A stretch of 64,000 nt of DNA, from NCBI GenBank assembly GCA_016705125.1, contig JADIYW010000036.1, positions 248,001 to 312,000 of the forward strand, read 5' to 3'. A program made the translations under genes and the position numbers. The DNA comes from Bacteroidota bacterium (lineage in GTDB: Bacteria; Bacteroidota; Bacteroidia; Chitinophagales; JADIYW01). Each line of letters starts with the position of its first letter. Positions within the stretch are counted from its first letter, which is position 1. Under the pieces are notes generated by a model, which worked only from the letters and a program-made list of their open reading frames with translations, did not search any database and was not told the DNA's origin. Positions 44,032-52,235 of this stretch are shown here, piece by piece.

Positions 44032-44706
44032 ATGTGCTATCATTACGCAATTAAGACAGAAAAAAAAACATTAGAACAAAAAACAAACCTACTCTTCGAA
44101 GACAATAATAGTTGGAAATCAACAGAAAAGATAAATTGTTTCACACTTCCAATGCTTCCAGTTGTTTTAAATGAGGATAAAAAACAATTAAAATTACTGC
44201 AATGGGGCCTAGTTCCATTTTGGTCAAAAACTTCAAAACTGGATGTTAACCTGGCAAATGCAAAATGTGAAGATATATTTGAAAAACCCAGTTGGAAAAA
44301 TCCTATTTTAAATAGAAGGTGCTTAATTCCCGCAACAGGATTTTTCGAATGGAAATTAGAAGGAAAGAAAAAAATTCCTTATTTCATTTATTTGCCAAAT
44401 CAAACCCTCTTTTATTTTGGAGGTATCTGGGATAGATGGATTAATAATTCTACGGGCGAAACCATTGAATCTTTTAGCATAATTACTACTCCAGCCAACA
44501 CACTGATGGAAGAAATTCATAATACAAAAAAAAGAATGCCATTAATCATTTCAGATCATTTGGCAAGTGAGTGGTTAGTAAACAACACAAACAAATCAGA
44601 AATTTCAAATTTACTTGTTCCATACGATTCCCATCTTATGAGGGCAGAAAAAACAGTAGAAAGACCAATAAAGGGCGATATTCCGGGAACATTAACATTA
44701 TTTTAG
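44032..44706 (+). CDS. SOS response-associated peptidase family protein (YedK/HMCES)
   Basis: A 224-residue SRAP protein that forms a protective thiazolidine crosslink with abasic sites in single-stranded DNA. The catalytic Cys is residue 2 (MCYHYAIKTE), exposed after Met removal. The conserved RRCLIPATGFFEW, with the key Glu, is at about 102-114, and a His lies in the NTLMEEIHNTKKRMPLII segment. It is convergent with nothing and stands alone, divergent from the flavin reductase gene. No SOS-box-like site was recognised in the 86-base upstream gap. Confidence 0.9.
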   Translation: MCYHYAIKTEKKTLEQKTNLLFEDNNSWKSTEKINCFTLPMLPVVLNEDKKQLKLLQWGLVPFWSKTSKLDVNLANAKCEDIFEKPSWKNPILNRRCLIPATGFFEWKLEGKKKIPYFIYLPNQTLFYFGGIWDRWINNSTGETIESFSIITTPANTLMEEIHNTKKRMPLIISDHLASEWLVNNTNKSEISNLLVPYDSHLMRAEKTVERPIKGDIPGTLTLF

Positions 44707-44740
44707 GAAATAGGATTGTTATTTATAAAAATATTATATA

Positions 44741-44748
44741 TATTTTTG
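44741..44748 (+). promoter_or_regulatory. Promoter -7 element of the murein L,D-transpeptidase-like gene
   Basis: TATTTTTG fits TAnnTTTG. The predicted start is near 44752, giving a 59-base leader before the ATG at 44811. Confidence 0.5.
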
Positions 44749-44810
44749 TGGCAAATCTGGGGGATATAGCATAAAAATCTACAATTAATTATTTATTAAA
44801 GGTAAAGAAT

Positions 44811-45593
44811 ATGAGAAAAAAAGTAATTTTTTTCCTAGTGATTGGTTTTATATCTTCAAGTTTTAGAACGCTTCCTGCTACGGAAGAAAACAGTTCTATA
44901 ACAAAAGATGAATTCAATAATAAAATAGTTGCATCTGATTCTATAAAAATTCAAACTCCATGTGAATCAATACATGATTTTTATACCTCTTTCAACGCCA
45001 AAGGTTTGAGTTTTGATGCTTTTAAACTAGCATTATCCGGATTTAATATTTTAAAAAACCAAGGCAAGGTTTCAAATCTTGATATACTAACTGTTTTTGA
45101 TTTATCAAAACCGTCAAATGAAGAAAGGTTATTTGTTTTGGACATAAAAAATCGAAAAGTATTGTCTAAAAGTCTTTGTTCGCATGGAAAAAATTCAGGA
45201 GAAACTATTGCAACTACTTTTTCAAACACACCCAATTCTTATATGACAAGTCTTGGTTTCTATTTAACAGGCGAAACCTATGATGGAAAAAATGGGTATT
45301 CATTAAAATTAGATGGCTTAGAAGCTAGTATAAATGACAATGCCCGAGAAAGAGGTGTTGTGATTCATGGAGCTGATTATTGCAGTTATAGCTTTATAAA
45401 TACCGAAGGTAGATTAGGTAGAAGTCAAGGGTGCCCTGCACTGCCAATAGAAAAAAACGAAAAAATTATCCAGTTAATAAAAAACAAAACTTGTTTTTTT
45501 ATTTATTCTCCAAACAATCAGTACTCCAAATCTTCTAACCTAATAAAGTTTGATCAAGGATTAGTTGAAGATTTTATCCATGAACTATCGTAG
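44811..45593 (+). CDS. Murein L,D-transpeptidase catalytic-domain family protein
   Basis: A 260-residue exported protein. The hydrophobic start (about 1-19) is a signal peptide. A helical region and a YkuD-like catalytic domain follow. The catalytic block has VVIHGADYC (His at about 184) and a later GRSQGCPALPI (Cys at about 206), the H-x(n)-S-x-GC-x-A/R pattern of L,D-transpeptidases. It probably crosslinks or trims peptidoglycan stems. Its last 40 bases overlap the end of the convergent second L,D-transpeptidase gene. Confidence 0.85.
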   Translation: MRKKVIFFLVIGFISSSFRTLPATEENSSITKDEFNNKIVASDSIKIQTPCESIHDFYTSFNAKGLSFDAFKLALSGFNILKNQGKVSNLDILTVFDLSKPSNEERLFVLDIKNRKVLSKSLCSHGKNSGETIATTFSNTPNSYMTSLGFYLTGETYDGKNGYSLKLDGLEASINDNARERGVVIHGADYCSYSFINTEGRLGRSQGCPALPIEKNEKIIQLIKNKTCFFIYSPNNQYSKSSNLIKFDQGLVEDFIHELS

Positions 45594-47242
45594 TTATTAA
45601 ATAAACGATCAATTAAATCGTTTTCCTTTTTATAAATATCCTTATAAATATTTAGTTTTCCTTGATAATCAACCATTGCCGTAATATAACGAATATATAT
45701 TTGGATATCGGTTGTTATAGGTACAATTTTAGAATTTCCTCTATTAATTACCTTTCTTAGCGAGTCTTCGGTAATAATGGTTGTGTCTGTTTGTTGTTTG
45801 GTAAGTATAAAAGCACCAAAATCAACTGGGTCTTTTAACCTTACGCAGCCATGACTATATGCTCTGTAATCGTTGCTAAATAAGCTTTTAGATGGAGTGT
45901 CGTGAATATAAACAGAATGATCATTTTTAAAATTAAATTTTATAACACCCAATGAATTTCCCTTTCCGGGAGGTTGTACCACTTGTATCCATCCGTTTTT
46001 ATGTCGAGTAACCTTGTACCCGCGTAGAGTTCCAGCCTTAATTTTGCCCATCATTTCCTTCTTAATGATAGATTGCGGAACCGACCAAGAAGGTAAAAGA
46101 ACAATGTTTTCAAGCTTACTATTGATTTCTGGTGTTTGATTCGTTGTTTTACCAACAACCACGTTATGTTTTCGCTCAAGCGAATCGTTTTTTAAATACC
46201 ACAATTCGAAACTAGGTATATTGACAAAAATACATTCCTTTGGCCAAGGTGTTTTATTTAAACTTCGCCATTTGTCCAAACTTAGAATAATCGATTGAAA
46301 TTTGTCATAATTGTCTACAGTTAGGGCATAAATCGTGTTTTCACCGGGAAGTGCATCCGCTTTCAAATTATGATCCTTTTGAAATTTCTTAAATGCACCC
46401 AAAAAATTTACAGAATCTGTTATTTGAATATTTGAATTCAAGTATTTGTGAAAGATTAGCGCCTTTCTAACATCTTCCATTGCACCTAAGGAATCTTTTT
46501 TAAAATCCCTAATTCTCAAATCGCTTGGTTTAATATCATTTTGCGCTACAAAATTAATAAGTGCCGATTTTAATTGTTGATAGTGAACTATTTGTGGTTC
46601 AGACTCATCAAATATTTCTTTTGGTGTTTTGTCTACTAAATGCTTTACTTCTTCAGTTACAAAAATACGTTGAATGGAATCAAAATTATAATTTATAACA
46701 TCATATTTATAATCAATAATGCCAAAATGAAGATGCTTAGTTGTTTGAAGAAATGCATTTGTAAGCGCAATGTCTGTTTGAGCAATTTTTATATTTTTTT
46801 CTTCTCCATTCAAATTTGTAGAAATGCTATCAATCCACAATTTTATTTTTTCTATGTGATAAAATGAATTATTTAAACCAATTTTAGGTGAATTTTCATA
46901 ATATTCCATTAAATTTAAACCTCTTCCATTTAATCCAGAATCTACAAACCACAACGATTTGAAGCCATTTGCTGCATAAATATCTTTAACAAAATCAGCT
47001 GATTTTATTTTTATATTATTGCCGATTTCTAATTTTTTTGTAGTATCAACTGCATCAAATAAACCTTGAATAAAGGGTGATATTTCTTTTCCAAAGTCCT
47101 TTTCATCTTTTGAAAATGGAATTATAGATACGTCTTGAGCTTTAAAACTAGAAGAATTCCCTTTTGGCTTACAGGCAAAAGTACCTATTATTATAATTAA
47201 GCATAAAAATTGGATGTATTTTATATTGTATCTTGGTTGCAT
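45554..47242 (-). CDS. L,D-transpeptidase, YcbB/LdtD-like lipoprotein
   Basis: A large L,D-transpeptidase of the YcbB type, forming 3-3 peptidoglycan crosslinks. I start it at ATG 47242 (MQPRYNIKYIQF...), giving 562 residues. This start exposes a lipoprotein signal peptide ending GTFAC; the ATG at 47278 adds 12 residues before it. A scaffold domain, a PG-binding segment (FLGAFKKFQKDHNLKADALPGENTIYAL) and a YkuD domain follow, with the catalytic SHGCVRLKDPVDFG near residue 477. The two adjacent L,D-transpeptidase genes are convergent and overlap at their 3' ends. Confidence 0.9.
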   Translation of the reverse strand: MQPRYNIKYIQFLCLIIIIGTFACKPKGNSSSFKAQDVSIIPFSKDEKDFGKEISPFIQGLFDAVDTTKKLEIGNNIKIKSADFVKDIYAANGFKSLWFVDSGLNGRGLNLMEYYENSPKIGLNNSFYHIEKIKLWIDSISTNLNGEEKNIKIAQTDIALTNAFLQTTKHLHFGIIDYKYDVINYNFDSIQRIFVTEEVKHLVDKTPKEIFDESEPQIVHYQQLKSALINFVAQNDIKPSDLRIRDFKKDSLGAMEDVRKALIFHKYLNSNIQITDSVNFLGAFKKFQKDHNLKADALPGENTIYALTVDNYDKFQSIILSLDKWRSLNKTPWPKECIFVNIPSFELWYLKNDSLERKHNVVVGKTTNQTPEINSKLENIVLLPSWSVPQSIIKKEMMGKIKAGTLRGYKVTRHKNGWIQVVQPPGKGNSLGVIKFNFKNDHSVYIHDTPSKSLFSNDYRAYSHGCVRLKDPVDFGAFILTKQQTDTTIITEDSLRKVINRGNSKIVPITTDIQIYIRYITAMVDYQGKLNIYKDIYKKENDLIDRLFNNYDSSWIKSSTNP

Positions 47243-47371
47243 TTTTCGTATTATTAAATTTATTAAAGCAAATGGCATTCCGAAAATTCATTTTGATTCC
47301 TTTTCTAAATTACCTTATCTTTAATTTCATTTATAAAGGTACGAAAACAGAAATACAATAATATTAAGAAA

Positions 47372-48313
47372 ATGGTTTTTAATAAATTAAAAAAAAGAAC
47401 GATCAATGAAACAGCAGATGAGTTAGGTTTTGGAACTAAATATGCCGACGATTCATCAAGAATAATAAATAAAGACGGCACTTTTAACATAAACAAAATT
47501 GGAAGTACGTACCATTTATATCACGATTTAATTCAAATGTCTTGGAGAAGATTTTTTATACTCATTTTTCTATTCTATTTGGGATTGAATATCTTTTTTG
47601 CTTTTTTATATCTTGGCATAGGGGCTGAGAATATTGCAGAAGCAAAAACGGACAGTTTTTTGGGTAAATTTTCCGCTGCATTTTTTTTAAGTGCTCAAAC
47701 GCTTACAACAGTAGGTTTTGGATTTTATAGACCAATCGGTAATGGCGCAAATTTGCTTGCTTCTTTTGAGGCTCTTTTTGGCTTGCTTTGTTTCGCTTTA
47801 GCTACAGGATTATTATATGGGAGATTTTCTAAGCCAGAAGGAGGTATTATATTTTCCAAAAATGCGCTAATTACACCATTTAAATCAGGTTTTCCATCAT
47901 TACAATTTAGAATTGCTAACGGGCATGATAATAGTTTAATTGAATTAGAGGCTAAAATAATTTTTACAATTTTAGAAAATCACGATGGTATTGTAAAACG
48001 CGGGTTTTATAGATTAAATCTAGAATCAAATGAAATATATTTCCTTTCTATGAACTGGACATTAGTTCATAATATTAATGAAGAAAGTCCAATGTTCGGG
48101 ATATCAAAGGATGAATTAATTGAAAAAAAAGCGGAAATTTTAGTGCTAATAAAATCTTTCAACGAATCTTTTTCTCAAGTAGTTCATAGTAGAACCTCCT
48201 ATAGTGCTACCGAATTTTTATGGGGTCAGAAATTTGTTTTGCCCTATACATTTGATGAAAAAATGAAAACGATTTTCGACTTGAAACGCTTGAGTGAAAC
48301 AACACCTATTTAG
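47372..48313 (+). CDS. KirBac-type inward-rectifier potassium channel
   Basis: A 313-residue prokaryotic Kir channel. A slide-helix region (about 48-58) leads into an outer helix (about 60-83), the pore helix and selectivity filter TVGFG at 113-117, and an inner helix (about 128-148). The C-terminal immunoglobulin-like cytoplasmic domain (about 160-310) opens with SKPEGGIIFSKNALITPFKSGFPSLQFRIANG, typical of KirBac. It gates potassium flux and may respond to lipids. It faces a second, frameshifted potassium channel gene that converges on it. Confidence 0.93.
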   Translation: MVFNKLKKRTINETADELGFGTKYADDSSRIINKDGTFNINKIGSTYHLYHDLIQMSWRRFFILIFLFYLGLNIFFAFLYLGIGAENIAEAKTDSFLGKFSAAFFLSAQTLTTVGFGFYRPIGNGANLLASFEALFGLLCFALATGLLYGRFSKPEGGIIFSKNALITPFKSGFPSLQFRIANGHDNSLIELEAKIIFTILENHDGIVKRGFYRLNLESNEIYFLSMNWTLVHNINEESPMFGISKDELIEKKAEILVLIKSFNESFSQVVHSRTSYSATEFLWGQKFVLPYTFDEKMKTIFDLKRLSETTPI

Positions 48314-48326
48314 TATTTTTTAAAAA

Positions 48327-48996
48327 TTAATTTTTGGAGGTAAATTTTGAAATAATTATTCCAACGACAGCAACCATATAAAATTGGCCTGCCATTCCAA
48401 AGAAAGCTGTAGTTAACCTTGACATATTCGTAATTGGGTATATATCCCCAAATCCTATGCTAGTAAGTGTGATAAAACTAAAGTAGGATAATTCAGTATA
48501 TATTTTACCTAAATCTCCCACACTTATACCATGAAATGAATTTGGAAAATAGTTCTCTATTATTAAAAATGTAAATAAAGCAATCATGCTCAGTAGCATA
48601 AATCCACAAAATGACCCAATAATTACGTTTATTCGAACCTACTTTGGTTAGTGTAATTTGATACATGACTTCGCCAAAAATGAAACTATAATATAAGCTA
48701 AAAAAAATAACCAAAAATTGGAGGAAATAAGTGTTTTGTTGGAAAATCATAAATCCAAAAGGCATTAAAATACTGAGAAGACCAAAAATATTTCTTAGTA
48801 CTTTTAAAATTTTGTTGTGGTCAATAGTAATTCCATAGCAAGCAATTGAAATAATAATCATATTAAATGGCCAAACAAACCTTAAATAAAATTCACTTTC
48901 TAAAAAGAAGATTTTATCAAAAATCAGCAGCAATAATGCAAATAACAAAAACTCGTATCTATACGTGCTCAATTTGTTCTGAACCGCTTTTCTCAT
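48327..48996 (-). pseudogene. Two-pore-helix ion channel family gene interrupted by a frameshift
   Basis: Two overlapping minus frames make one protein. The first (from ATG 48996) encodes four to five membrane helices and reads correctly to about codon 121. The second continues from there (I-I-G-S-F-C-G-F...) through a pore helix with the potassium filter TSIGFGDIYP and a final membrane helix, ending at 48327. Removing one A in the AAA run read on the minus strand (plus 48628-48630) restores a single frame of about 222 residues. As it stands, the first frame runs out of frame to 48505. It may be a real pseudogene or a homopolymer sequencing error. Confidence 0.75.
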
Positions 48997-49039
48997 TAAA
49001 ACAATTTTTTACTAAAAAACATAAGTATTGATTTTATTA

Positions 49040-49807
49040 TTAATTACCTCGTAAATCTGAAATTTGTGACTCCATACTTTGCAATTTTGTCATTAATTGT
49101 TCTAACGTAATTTCTTTTTCATTCCTTTCTTCTAAGTCAATAAGTGCTGAAAACTCCCATATTTCTAATACTTCCTGAGGTGCTATTTGGTAAGGAGGAT
49201 ACATTTTATTATCTGAAACCATAAGTAAGGTGCCGTCCTCTTTGAGTGTGTTATAAACTCTTTTATACACAATGCCATCTCTATCAGTTACTACAATATA
49301 TGTTTTTCCATTTTTAATTTCTTCAAGCTCTTCAATATATCGTCCAATAACGATAGAACCTGATTTAATAGGCAACATAGAGTCTCCCTTTATAGGAAAT
49401 GCCCTATGTTTTCCATGTTTAAACATTGGCAACGAAAATTGTTGTAGGCTTTCAATATATGTAGGATCGTCGTATCCATTGAGATATCCTGCACTTGCTG
49501 CCATTGGTATAATTTCTATTAAATTTTCACTTCTTCTATTTACAACAATCGGAAAAAGCACTCTTTGTCTGCCAATTTGAATAAAACTATTATCTCCCGA
49601 TTTAGTTAAATCATTTTTTACAATAATATCAACTGGGAGCTTAAAAAATTCAGAAATTTTAATTAGTAAATGTAGTGGAGGTTCAGATCTAGACTCTTCA
49701 TAAGCGCCCAAACGTGCTCTTGTAATGTCTAATTCGGCCGCTAATAACTCCTGAGACATTCCTCTTAGTCGACGAAGATGTCTAATATTTTTAGCAAAAT
49801 ACACCAT
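49040..49807 (-). CDS. LexA/CI-like repressor (XRE helix-turn-helix plus S24 peptidase)
   Basis: A 255-residue regulator with an N-terminal XRE helix-turn-helix (about 6-62, LRRLRGMSQELLAAELDITRARLGAYEESR) and a C-terminal S24 autoprotease domain. The catalytic Ser is S143 (IKGDSM), the general-base Lys is K182 (VYKRVY), and a cleavable Ala-Gly bond is at 106-107 (AASAGYL). That is the full set for RecA-stimulated self-cleavage, so it is probably a DNA-damage-responsive repressor, of the CI/LexA type with an XRE rather than a LexA winged domain. An inverted repeat over its promoter suggests autorepression. No phage genes are adjacent. Confidence 0.9.
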   Translation of the reverse strand: MVYFAKNIRHLRRLRGMSQELLAAELDITRARLGAYEESRSEPPLHLLIKISEFFKLPVDIIVKNDLTKSGDNSFIQIGRQRVLFPIVVNRRSENLIEIIPMAASAGYLNGYDDPTYIESLQQFSLPMFKHGKHRAFPIKGDSMLPIKSGSIVIGRYIEELEEIKNGKTYIVVTDRDGIVYKRVYNTLKEDGTLLMVSDNKMYPPYQIAPQEVLEIWEFSALIDLEERNEKEITLEQLMTKLQSMESQISDLRGN

Positions 49808-49836
49808 GTGTTATTCGTTTGAAACAAAAATAACAC
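49808..49836 (-). promoter_or_regulatory. Promoter and probable operator of the LexA-like gene
   Basis: GTGTTATT (49808-49815) and AATAACAC (49829-49836) are perfect 8-bp inverted repeats, 13 bases between them. The -7 element TATTTTTG (minus strand, 49825-49832) lies inside the right arm. A dimer of the encoded repressor bound here would block its own promoter. The left arm ends at the base just before the start codon. Confidence 0.6.
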
Positions 49837-49869
49837 AAAATTTAGCAAAAAGCAAATTTAAAATCATTG

Positions 49870-50382
49870 CTATTTAAACCAACTAGCATATTTAATATAA
49901 TTATTTGCAATTCTTTCATTCATGTCCTTGAATGTTTCGGGTGCAAGCGATTTAACTTTTTTGGCTGGCACTCCTGCATAAATTGAACCAGCCTCCACAC
50001 GAGTGCCTTCAAGCACTACTGCGCCTGCGGCAATGAGTGCATTTTTCTCAATATATGCATTATCCATTATTATAGCACCCATGCCTACCAATACGTTATC
50101 TTCTATCGTGCATCCATGTACAATGGCATTATGTCCAATTGAAACATTATTGCCAATAATGGTTTTTGTCTTTTCAAAGGTACAATGTATGCATACCCCA
50201 TCTTGAATATTTACCTTATCTCCTATTATAATGCTGTTTACATCTCCACGAACCACTGCATTAAACCAGATACTACAGTCATTTCCCATAATCACATCGC
50301 CTACAATCGTTGCATTTACAGCGATAAAACAATTTTCACCCAATTTTGGTGTAAACCCTTTAAGTGGTAAAATATACGGCAT
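49870..50382 (-). CDS. Gamma-class carbonic anhydrase family protein
   Basis: A 170-residue left-handed beta-helix protein built on hexapeptide repeats (IMGNDC, IIGDKV, IIGNNVSIGHNAIVHG). The zinc-ligand histidines are in CIHCTF and IGHNAIVHG, as in the YrdA/CaiE-type gamma carbonic anhydrases. It would hydrate carbon dioxide or serve as an accessory metalloprotein; activity of this subgroup varies. It is translationally coupled to the upstream glycosidase gene (1-base overlap, TAATG). Confidence 0.88.
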   Translation of the reverse strand: MPYILPLKGFTPKLGENCFIAVNATIVGDVIMGNDCSIWFNAVVRGDVNSIIIGDKVNIQDGVCIHCTFEKTKTIIGNNVSIGHNAIVHGCTIEDNVLVGMGAIIMDNAYIEKNALIAAGAVVLEGTRVEAGSIYAGVPAKKVKSLAPETFKDMNERIANNYIKYASWFK

Positions 50383-51575
50383 TAATAACTTTCGTTTACT
50401 TCTAGTGAATTGTTTTTTGACACTTCTGATAGAAACAATCCTGCTGATGTCATTGTTCTTTCCATGGTATCAAAATTGATGCTAACCAAACCAAATTTAT
50501 ACGCTGTTCCCAAGTTCCATTCATGGTTATCGATGGTTGACCAGTGAAAATAACCTCTTACATCAATTCCGTCTTCTATTGCTTTATGAATCCAGTATAG
50601 ATATTCTTTTATACTTTCTATTCTAAAATTAGCATCGTGCGTACATACGCCACTTTCAGTAATTATAATTGGTTTTTTATACATTTTCCAAAAACGGTGG
50701 AGGATATGATAAAACTCTTCTGGCTTGTATTCCCACATGCCATCATGCCTTCTTCCCAATTTAGCTAGTTCTCCTGGGTTGTCAATTTCTGTTACAGGCA
50801 ATGGTCTGAAAGGCATCCTACAATAATAGCTAAGTCCTTGAAAATCAACTTTTGTGAAATGTTTGCTACCATAATCCATAAACCAATAATCAAATATCTT
50901 GGCTAATATATGACCAGGAAAAACTTCCCCTACAAATTTTACTGTGTTTTTGGAAATCCCAATTGGCGTTTCAGGAAATCGTGTTTTTATTATGTCATAT
51001 GCTTCATTATGACATTGGCTTATGTTTTTTAACACCCTACGTGCAAGCAAGATTTTTCCTTTTTTAAACGGTGGAAAATTACCCATTATCCAGCCATTAC
51101 TTATATACACCATAGGTTCATTAAAAGTATTCCATAAGTCGGCAAAATGACCAAAAGTAAGCACCATCTTTTTTACATAGTCCAAAAAAGCTGGATTGTT
51201 TTCTTTATTTTCAAATCCACCAGTTTTTGAAAACCATATTGGATTCGTAAAATGGTGCAAAACCAACATAATTTTTTCTCCTTTTTTTCTTAAGTTCTCG
51301 AAAAATTGAAGGTATTCTTCAACGGCTTGAGGGTCAAATTCTCCAAAAGGCGTTTGTTGTAATTTTGCCCAATCCAAACTCATCCTATACCAAGGAGATA
51401 ATTGACAAATATATTCCAAATCCTCTTCTCTATGCGAATCGTGCATGCTGCATTTGTCGAAAATTGTCCCATCCTTACATTTTACCCCTTTCCAATCATG
51501 GTTAGATGCTGATTCAATTTGGTAAGCAGCCGTTGATGTACCCCAAATAAAGTTTTTTGGAAACTCAATTTTCAT
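50382..51575 (-). CDS. Glycoside hydrolase family 1 (beta-glucosidase-like)
   Basis: A 397-residue retaining beta-glycosidase. The N-terminus is FPKNFIWGTSTAAYQIE. The acid/base Glu is in TFNEPM (about 158) and the nucleophile Glu in ITESGV (about 307). Near the end is RGYFHWSTIDNHEWNLGTAYKFGLV, the family C-terminal motif. It lacks a signal peptide, so it acts in the cytoplasm. It is shorter than the 440-470 residues usual for GH1, consistent with compact members. The sugar specificity cannot be read from sequence. Confidence 0.93.
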   Translation of the reverse strand: MKIEFPKNFIWGTSTAAYQIESASNHDWKGVKCKDGTIFDKCSMHDSHREEDLEYICQLSPWYRMSLDWAKLQQTPFGEFDPQAVEEYLQFFENLRKKGEKIMLVLHHFTNPIWFSKTGGFENKENNPAFLDYVKKMVLTFGHFADLWNTFNEPMVYISNGWIMGNFPPFKKGKILLARRVLKNISQCHNEAYDIIKTRFPETPIGISKNTVKFVGEVFPGHILAKIFDYWFMDYGSKHFTKVDFQGLSYYCRMPFRPLPVTEIDNPGELAKLGRRHDGMWEYKPEEFYHILHRFWKMYKKPIIITESGVCTHDANFRIESIKEYLYWIHKAIEDGIDVRGYFHWSTIDNHEWNLGTAYKFGLVSINFDTMERTMTSAGLFLSEVSKNNSLEVNESY

Positions 51576-51683
51576 ATAAACAGTTTAATTTAAAAGAATC
51601 AAAGATAAAAAATTACGACATAAATTATAAGGAAATATACATTCTATAAAACAATAAAATAATAGTTATAAATTTGTTCTACA

Positions 51684-52235
51684 ATGAGTATTTATATCAA
51701 AAAGCGTCAGGATAGTTTAACCATAAGAATTCCAGTTAAAAAAAACCCGTATTTGATTATTCCTATTTTGATTTTAGTAAGCTTATGGGTTCCTTTTTTG
51801 TTATTATTAGTTCGCAAGTCGTTGATAAATAACGATTTTATTACTCACTTGTTTTGGGTTATAGGACTTTCTTCTTGGTTTTTTATAGGCACTGTTGGTG
51901 TTACACTTCTTATTTGGATGTTGTTTGGTTATGAAGAAATAAAAATTCAAAAGGATATGGTTATTGTTTCAAAACCACTTGTATTTTATGTTCGGAATAA
52001 TTTTTATGACACAAGCTCTATAAAAGAAATTAGGTTAGACAAGGAGGTGTACAAAGCAAGAAAAAATAACATGTGGCAGGAAATGACGAGGAATATAATT
52101 AGAATGGATACTCCTGGCAAAACCGTTGGATTTGCCCGCGGAATAGCATCTCATGATGGCGAAACAATAATTATAAATATGGCTTCCTGCGAATTATTAA
52201 ACCAAAAACAATTTCAGATAATTCACAAGGCTTAA
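51684..52235 (+). CDS. Uncharacterised membrane protein
   Basis: A 183-residue protein I do not recognise. Two hydrophobic segments (about 24-46 and 54-85) are followed by a soluble beta-rich tail (EEIKIQKDMVIVSKPLVFYVRNNFYDTSSIKEIRLDKE) that resembles bacterial PH-like membrane proteins. It starts 109 bases from the divergent GH1 gene and its last 4 bases overlap the end of the convergent recQ. Confidence 0.6.
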   Translation: MSIYIKKRQDSLTIRIPVKKNPYLIIPILILVSLWVPFLLLLVRKSLINNDFITHLFWVIGLSSWFFIGTVGVTLLIWMLFGYEEIKIQKDMVIVSKPLVFYVRNNFYDTSSIKEIRLDKEVYKARKNNMWQEMTRNIIRMDTPGKTVGFARGIASHDGETIIINMASCELLNQKQFQIIHKA

